Notes: generated from the letters alone by a model not told the origin. 64,000 bases of DNA from an uncultured Agathobaculum sp. (GCF_944384765.1 NZ_CALWUM010000007.1:1-64000), one strand, 5' to 3'. Shown: positions 43,453 to 51,976, numbered from the stretch's first letter. Numbers and translations: made by a program.

Positions 43453-43528
43453 CAAGTATTCTTTGCGCCTTTAGTATAGCATGCCAAGAAAACTTGTCAA
43501 GTTGTTTTGCAAAGTTTTCTTTGCAAAA
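43453..43528. promoter_or_regulatory. three palindromic operators of the XRE/membrane-protein operon
   Basis: O1 CAAGTATTCTTTG (43453-43465) lies at the transcription start. O2 CAAGAAAACTTG (43485-43496) lies between the -10 and the -35. O3 TTTTGCAAAG-TTTT-CTTTGCAAAA (43505-43528), a perfect 10-bp inverted repeat, lies upstream of the -35. All share a CAA(A)G-N4-CTT(T)G form, as expected for one dimeric repressor. Confidence 0.7.
43473..43500 (-). promoter_or_regulatory. sigma-A promoter of the XRE/membrane-protein operon
   Basis: On the minus strand TTGACA and TATACT are separated by 16 bp, about 56 bp upstream of the first start codon. Confidence 0.75.
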
Positions 43529-43575
43529 TCGCAATTGCTCCAAGGCAGGAAAGGCATGAACTTGCAATCCCTGTA

Positions 43576-43604
43576 TTGTATCTGTGCCCGGAAACGGTTA
43601 TAAT
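43576..43604 (+). promoter_or_regulatory. sigma-A promoter of the M42 peptidase operon
   Basis: TTGTAT and a perfect TATAAT are separated by 17 bp, ending 41 bp upstream of the TTG start. Confidence 0.7.
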
Positions 43605-43645
43605 AGGCTCAGGACATATTCTACACAAAAAAGGGGGAATTATCC

Positions 43646-44686
43646 TTGCAGCTTACAGAAACCTTGCGGACGCTGTGCGCGCTGCCGGCGGTCAGCGGGT
43701 TTGAAGCCCAGGCGGCGCACACAGTGGCGGACTTGCTGCGGCCGTATTGCGATACGGTCGAGGTGGACCGCAACAGCAACGTGCTCGCCTATAAAGCGTG
43801 CGGCAAAAAGCACGCGAAAACCATTCTGCTGGACGCCCATCTTGATCAGATCGGCTTTGTCGTCACAGAGGTGCTGGACGGCGGCTTTGTCCGCTTTGCG
43901 CCGGTTGGCGGGGTCGATCCGCGTATGCTGCTCGCGGCCGAGGTCACCATCCTTGCGGACGAGCCGCTGTACGGCGTGGTATCCTGCTTGCCGCCGCATT
44001 TGCTGAAGCCGGGCGAGCAGGACAAGGCGGTGCCCATCGACCAGATGACGATCGACACCGGGCTGACGGATGCGAAGGAACGAATTAAAATTGGCACACC
44101 GGTCATGTTCGGCCAGCAGCCGGTCGAGCTGCTCGGGGATCAGTATTGCAGCAAGTGCCTGGACGACCGCGCGGGCGTCGCGGCTATCCTGCTTGCGCTG
44201 GACAAGCTCAAAAAGGGCAAAAAGAAGCTGAAGTGCAACATCGCGGTGCTCATCAGCGCGCAGGAAGAGGTCACCGGCCTGGGCGCGCAGACGGGCGCCT
44301 ACGCGGTGCAGCCGGAATACGCCATCGCGGTAGACGTGACGCACGGCAAAACGCCGGACGGCCCGTCGGACGGCACATTCGAGCTGGGCAGCGGTGTTGC
44401 GATCGGCGTAGGACCCAATCTGCACCGCGGCCTGACCAAACTGTTGGTCAAGGCTGCTAAAGCAAATGACATCGGCTATTCGCTTGAGGTGATGGAGGGC
44501 AACACAGGCACCAACGCATGGACCATGCAGATTGTCGCGCGCGGTATTGCGACCGCGCTGCTGTCCATCCCGGAGAAATATATGCACACCCCGGTCGAGG
44601 TGGTCAAGCTGTCCGATGTGGAGGACGTTGCCAGCCTGATCGCGGCGTTTGTCCGCACGTTTGACGGGGAGGTGGATGCATCATGA
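43646..44686 (+). CDS. M42 family metallopeptidase, first of three
   Basis: A 346-residue cytosolic aminopeptidase of the M42 (glutamyl aminopeptidase/cellulase M/TET) family. Two-metal site ligands are visible: His in DAHLDQIGF (~63), Asp in CLDDRAGV (~171), the catalytic Glu pair in SAQEEVTGLG, Asp in VDVTHG and His in YMHTPVE. It starts with TTG after AAGGGGG. The next gene begins inside its stop codon (ATGA), so the operon is translationally coupled. Peptide specificity is unknown. Confidence 0.9.
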   Translation: MQLTETLRTLCALPAVSGFEAQAAHTVADLLRPYCDTVEVDRNSNVLAYKACGKKHAKTILLDAHLDQIGFVVTEVLDGGFVRFAPVGGVDPRMLLAAEVTILADEPLYGVVSCLPPHLLKPGEQDKAVPIDQMTIDTGLTDAKERIKIGTPVMFGQQPVELLGDQYCSKCLDDRAGVAAILLALDKLKKGKKKLKCNIAVLISAQEEVTGLGAQTGAYAVQPEYAIAVDVTHGKTPDGPSDGTFELGSGVAIGVGPNLHRGLTKLLVKAAKANDIGYSLEVMEGNTGTNAWTMQIVARGIATALLSIPEKYMHTPVEVVKLSDVEDVASLIAAFVRTFDGEVDAS

Positions 44687-45705
44687 CCGAACTGCTCAAA
44701 ACCCTGTGTGCGCTGCCCGGCCCCTCGGGTTGTGAGGATGCAGTGCGTGACTATATCCGCAAGGCGGCAAAGCCTTTTGCGGACGAGATGAAAACCGATG
44801 CCATCGGCAACCTGATGGTGTTCCGCAAGGGCAAGACCGCCCTCGAGCGCCCGGTCGTCGTGTGTGCGCACATGGACGAAGTAGGTGTGATCATCAAAAA
44901 GATCACGGACGACGGCATGCTCAAATTTGGCTTTGTCGGCGGGGTGGACCCGCGTGTCGTGATCGGCCGCGCGGTGCGCTTTGGCGACGTGACCGGCGTG
45001 ATCGGCATCAAGGCGGTGCATCTGACAACCGCGGCCGAGCGGCGCACCATGCCCAAGACCAAAGACCTGTATATCGACATCGGCGCCGCCACACGCGCCG
45101 CCGCGGAGGACAAAGTAGCCCTTGGCGACTTCGGCGTGTTCGATTCCGCAGTGGTCGAGTTTGGAGACGGACTGATCAAGGCCAAGGCGATTGATGACCG
45201 CGTGGGCTGCGCAGCGCTGCTGACCCTATTGCAGGACGAGCCGCCGGTCGACACCTGGTTCTGCTTCACCGTGCAGGAGGAAACCGGCCTGCGCGGCGCG
45301 GCAAGCATGGCCTATGCGCTCGATCCGGGCTTTGCGTTCGTGCTCGAAGGCACGACCGCGGCCGATCTCGCGGAGGTCACGGACGGCAAAGCGGTCTGCC
45401 GCGTGCGAGGCGGCGTGGTGTTGCCGTTCATGGACGGCGCGACGATTTACGACGCCGGGCTGTTTGAACTGCTGCGCGATGCATGCATCAAACGCGGCAT
45501 CCCGTGGCAGACCAAGACGCGGATTTCGGGCGGCACGGATGCGGGCCGCATCCACAAGAGCCGGGCGGGCGTGCGCGTGTGCGCCGCGGCCGCGCCCGTG
45601 CGGTATATCCACTCGCCGGCTTCGGTGGCGGCGGTGTCGGACTGCGAGGCGGTGCTGGCAGCCGCGCGCGCATTTTTGGAAGAACTGGGAGGCGAGACCG
45701 AATGA
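44683..45705 (+). CDS. M42 family metallopeptidase, second of three
   Basis: A 340-residue paralogue of its neighbours. It keeps CAHMDEVGV, AIDDRVGC, TVQEETGLRG and YIHSPAS. At the usual VDVT metal-ligand position it reads VLEGTTAAD, with Glu in place of Asp, which may alter metal or substrate preference. It overlaps the first and third genes by 4 bp each, so equal amounts are expected. Mixed TET-like assemblies of different subunits are possible by analogy with archaeal M42 enzymes. Confidence 0.9.
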   Translation: MTELLKTLCALPGPSGCEDAVRDYIRKAAKPFADEMKTDAIGNLMVFRKGKTALERPVVVCAHMDEVGVIIKKITDDGMLKFGFVGGVDPRVVIGRAVRFGDVTGVIGIKAVHLTTAAERRTMPKTKDLYIDIGAATRAAAEDKVALGDFGVFDSAVVEFGDGLIKAKAIDDRVGCAALLTLLQDEPPVDTWFCFTVQEETGLRGAASMAYALDPGFAFVLEGTTAADLAEVTDGKAVCRVRGGVVLPFMDGATIYDAGLFELLRDACIKRGIPWQTKTRISGGTDAGRIHKSRAGVRVCAAAAPVRYIHSPASVAAVSDCEAVLAAARAFLEELGGETE

Positions 45706-46697
45706 GCAAGGTTTTCGAATTATGGAATACGGTCGGCGGTGCGTTCGGCCCGTCCGGCCGCGAGGACGCGGTGCGCGAGGCGATCGCCGCCGTTGCAGGA
45801 GAATATATCGACGAGATTACAACCGACGCGCTTGGCAACCTGATCTGCCGCAAAAAGGGCACGGGCAAAAAGTTGTTGTTCGCCGCGCACATGGACTCGA
45901 TCGGCGTTGTGGCGACCTGGATTGATGACAAGGGCTTTATCCGCTTTTCACAGGTCGGCGGCCTGTTCAAGGGCGACCTGATCAATATTGTGGTGCGGTT
46001 TGCAAATGGCACGCGCGGCGTGATCTCCTATGAGGAGAAAACGCCCTTTAAGGACCTGACGATGGACAACCTGTTCATCGACATCGGTGCGAAGGACAAA
46101 GCGGATGCGGAAAAATACGTGCAGGTCGGCGATTTTGCGGTGTTTGAAGCGCCGCGGTTTGAGCAGAACGGCGTGCTCTGCGGCCCGTATCTGGATAACC
46201 GCATCGGCTGCGTGACCCTGCTCATGATGATGGAGCAGCTGGCGCAGGCTGAAACCGAAAACGACTTGTATTTCGTCTTTACCGTGCAGGAGGAAGTCGG
46301 CCTGCGCGGCGCAGGCGCAGCCTCGTTCGCGGTCGAGCCGGACGTCGCCATTGCGGTGGACGTGACCGATACAGGCGACCTGCCTGAGCGCAAAAGCCCG
46401 ATGGCGGTCGACATGGGTAAGGGCCCGGCGATCAAAGTGATGGACCGCTCGGTCATCTGCACGCCTGCGGTGTGCGAGGCGCTCGAGCGCGCGGCCGCAG
46501 CCTGCGGGGTTGCCACGCAGCGCGAGATCCTGGTCTGCGGCGGCACGGATACCGCGGCGCTGCAAAAAGCGCGCGCCGGTGTGCAGGCAGGCGCGGTTTC
46601 GATTCCGACGCGCTATGTGCACTCGCCCAGCGAGATGTGCGCGGTCGGCGATGTTGAGGGTGCGGCAAAGCTGCTGGCGCGGTTTGCGGCTGACTAA
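45702..46697 (+). CDS. M42 family metallopeptidase, third of three
   Basis: A 331-residue paralogue with AAHMDSIGVV, YLDNRIGC, TVQEEVGLRG, VDVTDTGD and YVHSPSE, a complete metal and catalytic set with Asp-Asn in place of the second Asp-Asp. ATG 45702 overlaps the preceding stop codon. Longer upstream in-frame sequence lies inside the second gene and is rejected. It is followed by a terminator, so the operon is exactly three peptidases. Confidence 0.9.
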   Translation: MSKVFELWNTVGGAFGPSGREDAVREAIAAVAGEYIDEITTDALGNLICRKKGTGKKLLFAAHMDSIGVVATWIDDKGFIRFSQVGGLFKGDLINIVVRFANGTRGVISYEEKTPFKDLTMDNLFIDIGAKDKADAEKYVQVGDFAVFEAPRFEQNGVLCGPYLDNRIGCVTLLMMMEQLAQAETENDLYFVFTVQEEVGLRGAGAASFAVEPDVAIAVDVTDTGDLPERKSPMAVDMGKGPAIKVMDRSVICTPAVCEALERAAAACGVATQREILVCGGTDTAALQKARAGVQAGAVSIPTRYVHSPSEMCAVGDVEGAAKLLARFAAD

Positions 46698-46775
46698 AAT
46701 GCGGCGCGAAGCGCCTCTCGTTTTGTGAAAAATGCCCGATAGACAAACTGAGAAATTTGCAGTATGATAAAAGCA

Positions 46776-46821
46776 CAGCAAGGGTGCTGAACGGATGTTC
46801 AATTCCCTTGCTGTTTTTGTT
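46776..46821 (+). terminator. terminator of the M42 operon
   Basis: CAGCAAGGG and CCCTTGCTG flank a 20-nt loop and are followed by TTTTTGTTT. Confidence 0.85.
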
Positions 46822-46869
46822 TCCCTATCCTTCTTTTTGCCCACATCACTTACATACTACTCTTTGTCT

Positions 46870-46901
46870 GAAGCCGTCCCGCCGTCTGGCGGGGCGGCTT
46901 C
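46870..46901 (+). other. GC-rich hairpin upstream of spoIIGA
   Basis: GAAGCCGTCCCGCC pairs with GGCGGGGCGGCTTC (13 of 14) around GTCT. It could be a second terminator insulating spoIIGA. A clear Spo0A box and an SigA -35 were looked for in 46822-46989 but not found. Confidence 0.4.
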
Positions 46902-46989
46902 GGGCTGTTTCGGGAAGATGGGTATGGACGGACTTTCGCCAAATATTGTGCGCCGGCTGTGGTAGGATAGACCATGGCGGAGGTGCGGC

Positions 46990-47826
46990 ATGGTCGTTTA
47001 TCTGGATGTGTTGTTCGGCACGAACCTGCTGATGGACTACCTCACCCTGCTCGCAGCCGCCCGGTTGGGCGGCGTATGGGTGCAGCGGCTACGGCTGCTG
47101 CTTGCCGCCGCGCTGGGCGGGGGATATGCGGCGCTCGCCGCGGCGTGGCCGACGCTTGCAGCGCGGCCTTTGCAACTGCTTGCCGGTATCAGTATGTGCG
47201 TGCTGGCCTTTTGGGGCCAGCGCGCATTGATCCGGGTGTGTGCGCTCTATCTGGTGGTGGCGGCGGCGTTTGCCGGGCTGGCCGCTGCGCTGGGCCACGC
47301 GGCAGGACGGACGCTGCTGTATGGCGCGGGCTATTATTTCGCCGTGCCGCTGCGGGTGCTGTTGCTTGCCGGCGCGGTGGGATATGCGGTCAGCGGCGTG
47401 CTGCTGCGCGGCGACGCGCGGCACGGCCCGATCGGGCGCGAGGTGGAACAGATGACCGTGCGCTTCGGCACAGCGGCGCGCACGCTGCGTGTGCTGCACG
47501 ATACGGGCAGCGAGCTGACCGAACCCGTCACCGGCCGGACGGTGCTTGTACTTGAACAGGGGACGGCGCAGGCGCTGCTCGCTGGGCGCGGCATCGCGCC
47601 GGAGCAAAAGCAGGATGCAGCCGCCCAGCTGGCCGCGCTGCCGCCCGAACAGGCGCGGTGGTGCGGGCTGGTGCCATATCGCGCAGTCGGTACCACGGGC
47701 GGGCTGCTGCTGTATTTCCGGCCGGACAGCGTGCGCCGCGCGGATGGGACCGCGCTCGACTGCGTGTGTGCGGTGGGGCCGGAAAACCTTGGTCAGGGCG
47801 CGTATGAGGGGCTTATCGGTGTGTGA
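46990..47826 (+). CDS. spoIIGA: sigma-E processing aspartic peptidase
   Basis: A 278-residue membrane protease that cleaves the pro-sequence of sigma-E in the mother cell after the septal signal from the forespore. Five hydrophobic segments (~1-140) precede the cytoplasmic protease domain. The catalytic aspartate is D171 in [11 protein letters not shown], matching the DTG motif of the family. GGAGG lies 6 nt before the ATG. It sits directly upstream of sigE, the universal order in spore formers. The gene looks intact. Confidence 0.9.
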   Translation: MVVYLDVLFGTNLLMDYLTLLAAARLGGVWVQRLRLLLAAALGGGYAALAAAWPTLAARPLQLLAGISMCVLAFWGQRALIRVCALYLVVAAAFAGLAAALGHAAGRTLLYGAGYYFAVPLRVLLLAGAVGYAVSGVLLRGDARHGPIGREVEQMTVRFGTAARTLRVLHDTGSELTEPVTGRTVLVLEQGTAQALLAGRGIAPEQKQDAAAQLAALPPEQARWCGLVPYRAVGTTGGLLLYFRPDSVRRADGTALDCVCAVGPENLGQGAYEGLIGV

Positions 47827-47839
47827 AAGGAAGAGATGC

Positions 47840-48541
47840 ATGCAAATCGGCTGGATGATCGAGCGGCTGCGGGCGTTGTTTGTTCGCAGGGGGCTGTATT
47901 ACATCGGCGGCAGCGAGGTGCTGCCGCCGCCGCTCAGTGCGCAGGAGGAAGCGGCGGCGGTCGCCGCGTGTCAGGCGGGCGACCGCCAGGCGCGCAATAC
48001 ATTGATCGAACATAATCTGCGCCTGGTGGTGTTCCTTGCACGCAAGTTTGAATCCAGCGGCGTGGGCACGGAGGATTTGATCTCGATCGGCACGATCGGA
48101 CTGATCAAAGCGGTCGGTACTTACCGCAGCGACAAGCACGTCAAGCTGGCGACCTATGCCTCGCGCTGCATTGAAAACGAGATTCTGATGTACCTGCGCA
48201 AGATCGCCGGGCGGCGCACCGAGGTGTCGCTTGACGAGCCGCTTTCGGCAGACTGGGATGGCAACGAGCTGCTGCTCTCCGATATCCTCGGCACCGAGCC
48301 GGACAGCGTGCTCCGGCCGCTTGAGGACGATGTGGACCGCACGCTGCTGCTGCGCGCGCTGCGCCGCCTGCCTGCGCGCGAGCGGCAGATTATCTCCATG
48401 CGGTTTGGCCTCGGCCTGCCCGAGGCGATGACGCAGAAAGAGGTCGCCGACCGCATGGGTATTTCGCAGAGTTACATATCGCGCCTGGAAAAGCGCATCA
48501 TCGCGCGTATGCGCAAAGACATCCTGAAAAATTATGCCTGA
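47840..48541 (+). CDS. sigE: RNA polymerase sporulation sigma factor sigma-E
   Basis: A 233-residue sigma-70-family factor for early mother-cell genes. The first ~30 residues form the pro-sequence ending near [14 protein letters not shown]. Region 2 follows ([44 protein letters not shown]), then region 4 with an HTH near the C terminus ([22 protein letters not shown]). All regions are intact. ATG 47840 was chosen with AAAGGAAGAG upstream. It lies 13 bp after spoIIGA. In most spore formers sigG follows; here a GNAT gene intervenes and sigG is broken. Confidence 0.94.
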   Translation: MQIGWMIERLRALFVRRGLYYIGGSEVLPPPLSAQEEAAAVAACQAGDRQARNTLIEHNLRLVVFLARKFESSGVGTEDLISIGTIGLIKAVGTYRSDKHVKLATYASRCIENEILMYLRKIAGRRTEVSLDEPLSADWDGNELLLSDILGTEPDSVLRPLEDDVDRTLLLRALRRLPARERQIISMRFGLGLPEAMTQKEVADRMGISQSYISRLEKRIIARMRKDILKNYA

Positions 48542-48542
48542 G

Positions 48543-48576
48543 ACAAAGCCCGGGGCCGTGCGCCCCGGGCTTTGTG
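48543..48576 (+). terminator. terminator after sigE
   Basis: ACAAAGCCCGGGGC pairs with GCCCCGGGCTTTGT around CGTGC. The T-run is weak but the stem is very stable. Confidence 0.75.
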
Positions 48577-48662
48577 CGCTGCATCGTATGCAGCGCTTGC
48601 GGGGACAGGGGAAATGCGGTACAATAAAACCGGAAATCAATGACCGGGGAGAGTGGTTTGCC

Positions 48663-49154
48663 ATGCAGCCAGAAATCAGAGCATACCGGCAGGCAGACGC
48701 CGCGCAGGCCGCGGCGATTTGGAATGAGGTCGTCCGCGCGGGCGATGCATTCCCGCAGACCGAATTGCTGGACGAACAGAGTGGGCACGCATTTTTTTCC
48801 GCGCAGTCGTTTACCGGTGTTGCGTGCGACCCGCAGACCGGCGTGCTCGCCGGTCTGTATATCCTGCACCCCAACAACGTCGGCCGGTGCGGGCATATCT
48901 GCAACGCGAGTTATGCAGTGCGCGGCAGCCTGCGCGGGCAGCACATCGGTGAGGCGCTCGTGCGGCACTGCATGGCGCAGGCCAAAGTGCTGGGATTTCG
49001 CATTTTGCAGTTTAACGCAGTTGTCGCGGCCAACCGCGCCGCGCTTGCGCTTTACAAAAAGCTGGGCTTTGTGCAGCTGGGCACCATCCCGGGCGGCTTC
49101 CGTCTGGAGGATGGCAGCTATGTGGATATCATCCCGCATTACATCGCGCTGTGA
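48663..49154 (+). CDS. GNAT family N-acetyltransferase
   Basis: A 163-residue acetyl-CoA-dependent acetyltransferase. ASYAVRGSLRGQHIGEALVRH (~81-101) is the acetyl-CoA pyrophosphate-binding motif A, and AALALYKKLGFVQLGTIPGGFRL (~121-143) is motif B. It resembles the PhnO/YhbS-type single-domain enzymes whose targets are small amines or proteins. ATG 48663, with GGGGAGAG upstream, was chosen over an in-frame ATG 43 codons upstream inside the terminator. It interrupts the usual sigE-sigG order. Confidence 0.85.
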   Translation: MQPEIRAYRQADAAQAAAIWNEVVRAGDAFPQTELLDEQSGHAFFSAQSFTGVACDPQTGVLAGLYILHPNNVGRCGHICNASYAVRGSLRGQHIGEALVRHCMAQAKVLGFRILQFNAVVAANRAALALYKKLGFVQLGTIPGGFRLEDGSYVDIIPHYIAL

Positions 49155-49235
49155 CCCGGTAGCGTGCGGCAGCGGATAAGCACATCGCAGGGGAAAAACA
49201 CGTCGAACCCAGTCGGCTGGCAAAAAATTTCGTCG

Positions 49236-49264
49236 GTATATTTGCTGCGTGCGCCGGGGAAAAT
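49236..49264 (+). promoter_or_regulatory. candidate sigma-F/sigma-G promoter of sigG
   Basis: GTATA, a 15-bp spacer, then GGGGAAAAT fits the forespore consensus GYATA-(15-16)-GGnnAnAnT. It ends 44 bp upstream of the sigG start. SigG is normally transcribed by sigma-F, so position and sequence agree. Confidence 0.6.
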
Positions 49265-49308
49265 CCTGATAGAGAGCACCACTGGTGCAACGGACAGGAG
49301 GTTTTGGC

Positions 49309-49596
49309 ATGCAGACAAAAGTGGAAATCTGCGGGGTAAATACATCCGCGCTGCCGGTGTTGTCCGCCAAAAAGACGGACGAGCTGCTGCGCCGCGCGTC
49401 GGCAGGGGACAAAAAGGCGCGGGACGAGCTGATCCAGGGCAATCTGCGTCTGGTGCTGAGCGTGGTGCAGCGCTTTCAGGGGCGCGGCGAGTCGCCGGAC
49501 GACCTGTTTCAGGTCGGGTGCATCGGCCTGATGAAATCAATCGACCATTTCAATACCGAGCTTGGCGTGCGTTTTTCCACCTATGCCGTGCCGATG
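49309..49596 (+). pseudogene. sigG: truncated sporulation sigma factor sigma-G (regions 1-2 only)
   Basis: The first 96 residues match sigma-G: the conserved MQTKVEICGVNTSALPVLS start, GDKKARDELIQGNLRLVLSVVQRF, DDLFQVGCIGLMKSID and GVRFSTYAVPM. A full protein (about 258 residues) would continue IIGEIRR and carry regions 3 and 4. Here similarity ends abruptly after VPM at 49596. The frame then runs 34 more unrelated residues into the next gene, ending at 49701. The ribosome site (GGAGG) and forespore-type promoter remain. Without region 4 it cannot recognise -35 sequences, so it is almost certainly inactive. Confidence 0.85.
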
Positions 49597-49669
49597 AACG
49601 TACTTTGGGGAAACCCCTCCAAACCAGTTCAAACGACCGCAATACATACCCAAAACAAAGGAGACTACC

Positions 49670-50956
49670 ATGTTATTTCGCAATATCGACCTGTTGGATG
49701 AAAACTTTGCGCTCCAGCGCGGGCAGTACGTCGGGGTGAAGGACGGCGTGATCGCCTATATCGGCGATACCGCCCCGGCGGAGGACTACGGCGCGTCCTA
49801 CGACGGCCGCCACCGCCTGCTGCTGCCCGGCTTTTTCAACGTGCACAGCCACGCGCCCATGACGCTGCTGCGCGGCTACGCGGAAAATCTGCCGCTTCAG
49901 CGCTGGCTGAATGAGAAAGTGTTTCCGTTTGAGGATAAGCTGTCGGACGAGTCCGCCTACTATGGCACACTGCTCGCCATTGCGGAAATGCTGGCCTCGG
50001 GCACGGTGTCGTTTACGGATATGTATTTCTTCCTGGACGGCATGACCAAAGCCATCCTGGAGAGCGGCATTAAGTGCAACCTCAGCCGCGGCCTGACCGT
50101 GTTCGACGACAGCGACTACGAGCAGACCGCAGCCTATCAGGACAACCTGCGCCTGCTCGACGAGTGGAACGGCGCAAATGGCGGCCGACTGCTGGCCGAC
50201 CTGTGCATCCATGGCGAATACACCTCGACGCCCAAGGTGGTTGAGGCGGTGGCCGCGCAGGCGAAGGCGCGCGGCGCGCGTATGCACATCCACCTGTCCG
50301 AAACCCAGGCCGAGCACGAGGAATGCAAGCAGCGCCACGGCATGACGCCCGCGGCCTATATGCAGGCGCGCGGCGTGTTCGACGTGCCGGCGACGGCGGC
50401 GCACTGTGTCTGGCTGGAAGGGGAGGACTTCGACATCCTCAAGGCGCACGGCGTGACCGTGGCCTGCTGCCCGGCGAGCAATCTCAAGCTGGCCTCGGGC
50501 TATGCCGATATTCCGCGCATGCTGGATATGGGCATCAACGTCGCGCTCGGTACGGACGGTGCAGCCTCCAACAACAACCTGAATATTTTGCAGGATCTTT
50601 ATTTGTTCGGCGTGGTCTACAAAGGCTTTTATCGCGACTCTACGCTCATTACTCCGGCGCAGGCGCTGTATGCGGCGACACGCGCGGGTGCGCTTTCGCA
50701 GGGCCGCACAGATACCGGCCGCCTTGCAGTCGGCTGCCGGGCCGACCTGTGCGTGATCAACACAGATACGCCGCAGTTTACCCCGATGACCGATGCGGCG
50801 TGCAACGTCGTCTATGCTGCGCAGGGCGCGGATGTGCGCCTGACTATGGTGGACGGCGAGGTGCTCTACCGCGACGGTGCATACACAACCATCGATATCG
50901 AAAAGGTCAAGGCGGAGGCGCAGCGGCACACGGACGCCATCCTGCGCAGCCTGTGA
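49670..50956 (+). CDS. amidohydrolase, MtaD/SsnA-type (5'-methylthioadenosine/S-adenosylhomocysteine deaminase family)
   Basis: A 428-residue TIM-barrel metal-dependent deaminase. Metal ligands are visible in NVHSHAPMT (~63), IHLSETQAEHEE (~206), the AAHCVWL histidine (~243) and GTDGAASNN (~294), the family signature for MtaD/SAH deaminases. It probably deaminates methylthioadenosine, S-adenosylhomocysteine or adenosine to the inosine form. The downstream purine nucleoside phosphorylase (13 bp away) would then split the product, forming a salvage pair. AAAGGAG precedes the ATG. The promoter region was joined to the broken sigG. Confidence 0.85.
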   Translation: MLFRNIDLLDENFALQRGQYVGVKDGVIAYIGDTAPAEDYGASYDGRHRLLLPGFFNVHSHAPMTLLRGYAENLPLQRWLNEKVFPFEDKLSDESAYYGTLLAIAEMLASGTVSFTDMYFFLDGMTKAILESGIKCNLSRGLTVFDDSDYEQTAAYQDNLRLLDEWNGANGGRLLADLCIHGEYTSTPKVVEAVAAQAKARGARMHIHLSETQAEHEECKQRHGMTPAAYMQARGVFDVPATAAHCVWLEGEDFDILKAHGVTVACCPASNLKLASGYADIPRMLDMGINVALGTDGAASNNNLNILQDLYLFGVVYKGFYRDSTLITPAQALYAATRAGALSQGRTDTGRLAVGCRADLCVINTDTPQFTPMTDAACNVVYAAQGADVRLTMVDGEVLYRDGAYTTIDIEKVKAEAQRHTDAILRSL

Positions 50957-50969
50957 GGAGGTGCCTGGC

Positions 50970-51788
50970 ATGACAACAAAAAGAGAAGTACAGGAGACGG
51001 TGGCCTACCTGCGGGAAAAGCTGCCGTACGCACCCGAGATCGGACTGGTGCTCGGCTCCGGGCTGGGGCCGCTGGCCTATGAGCTTGAGGAGACGGTGAG
51101 CATTCCGTATGGGGATATCCCGCATTTCAGGACTTCGACCGCGCCCGATCATGCAGGGCGGCTGGTGTGCGGCACACTGGCAGGCAAGCGGGTGCTGTGT
51201 ATGCAGGGCCGCCTGCACGGCTACGAGGGCTGGACGCCGGAGGAGATCGCTTACCCGGTCTATGTGATGCAGGCGCTCGGCGTACGCGCGCTCGTGCTGA
51301 CCAACGCCTCAGGCGGCATCAACACCGGCTTTGCGGTGGGCGACTTTATGCTGATCGAGGATCATATCAATATGACCGGCAAAAGCCCGCTGACCGGCCC
51401 GAACGATGAAGCGCTTGGCTCGCGTTTCCCGGATATGACATTTGCCTATGCGCCCGATCTGCGCGAAAAGGCGTATGCCGCCGCGCAGGACTGCGGCATC
51501 GCATTGCAGCACGGGGTATACTGCGGCGTCAACGGCCCGCAGTTTGAGACCCCGGCAGAGATCCGTATGTTCCACGCGATGGGCGCGGATGCAGTCGGTA
51601 TGTCCACGGTGTTTGAGGTCATCGCCGCTGCGCACTGCGGCCTGCCGGTCGTGGGCATTGCGATGATCACCAACATGGCCGCGGGCGTGCTGATGCAGCC
51701 GCTTTCGGGCGCAGAGGTCAACGAGATCGCCATGCGCCGCGGGGCGGATTTCCGCCGCCTGATCACCGCGCTGATCGGGAAAATCTGA
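50970..51788 (+). CDS. purine-nucleoside phosphorylase (trimeric class)
   Basis: A 272-residue enzyme that phosphorolytically cleaves inosine, guanosine and related nucleosides. It shows LVLGSGLGPLA (~26-36) with the phosphate-binding serine, QGRLHGYEGW (~81-90), TNASGGIN (~111-118), NGPQFETPAEIRM (~189-201) and GMSTVFE, all typical of low-molecular-mass PunA-type trimers. GAGGAGGT precedes the ATG. With the deaminase upstream it feeds hypoxanthine and ribose 1-phosphate into salvage. A tRNA unit follows. Confidence 0.93.
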   Translation: MTTKREVQETVAYLREKLPYAPEIGLVLGSGLGPLAYELEETVSIPYGDIPHFRTSTAPDHAGRLVCGTLAGKRVLCMQGRLHGYEGWTPEEIAYPVYVMQALGVRALVLTNASGGINTGFAVGDFMLIEDHINMTGKSPLTGPNDEALGSRFPDMTFAYAPDLREKAYAAAQDCGIALQHGVYCGVNGPQFETPAEIRMFHAMGADAVGMSTVFEVIAAAHCGLPVVGIAMITNMAAGVLMQPLSGAEVNEIAMRRGADFRRLITALIGKI

Positions 51789-51826
51789 CGGTTTTTCCGT
51801 TTGTAAAAAAAATGTGAAAAAAGTGT

Positions 51827-51854
51827 TGACAAGCGCCGCACTCCGCGATATAAT
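51827..51854 (+). promoter_or_regulatory. promoter of tRNA-Pro
   Basis: Consensus TTGACA and TATAAT with a spacer of 16-17 bp, about 40 bp upstream of the mature tRNA. The 5' leader contains an AGCTGTC/GACAGCT pair that can form a stem before the RNase P site. Confidence 0.8.
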
Positions 51855-51895
51855 ATAAAAGCTGTCACGGCCGAGGGGTCGTGAGACGACAGCTT

Positions 51896-51972
51896 CGAGG
51901 TGTGGCTCAGCTTGGTAGAGCGCTTCGTTCGGGACGAAGAGGCCGCAGGTTCAAATCCTGTCACCTCGACCA
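51896..51972 (+). tRNA. tRNA-Pro (anticodon CGG)
   Basis: A 77-nt cloverleaf with CCA encoded. The acceptor arms CGAGGTG/CACCTCG are perfectly paired. The D-arm reads GGCTCAGCTTGGTAGAGC, the anticodon stem is CTTCG/CGAAG with loop TTCGGGA, and the T-loop is TTCAAAT. The anticodon CGG with G37 identifies proline for codon CCG, which is much used in this G+C-rich genome. It is a single-gene unit with its own promoter and terminator. Confidence 0.97.
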
Positions 51973-51976
51973 CGTA

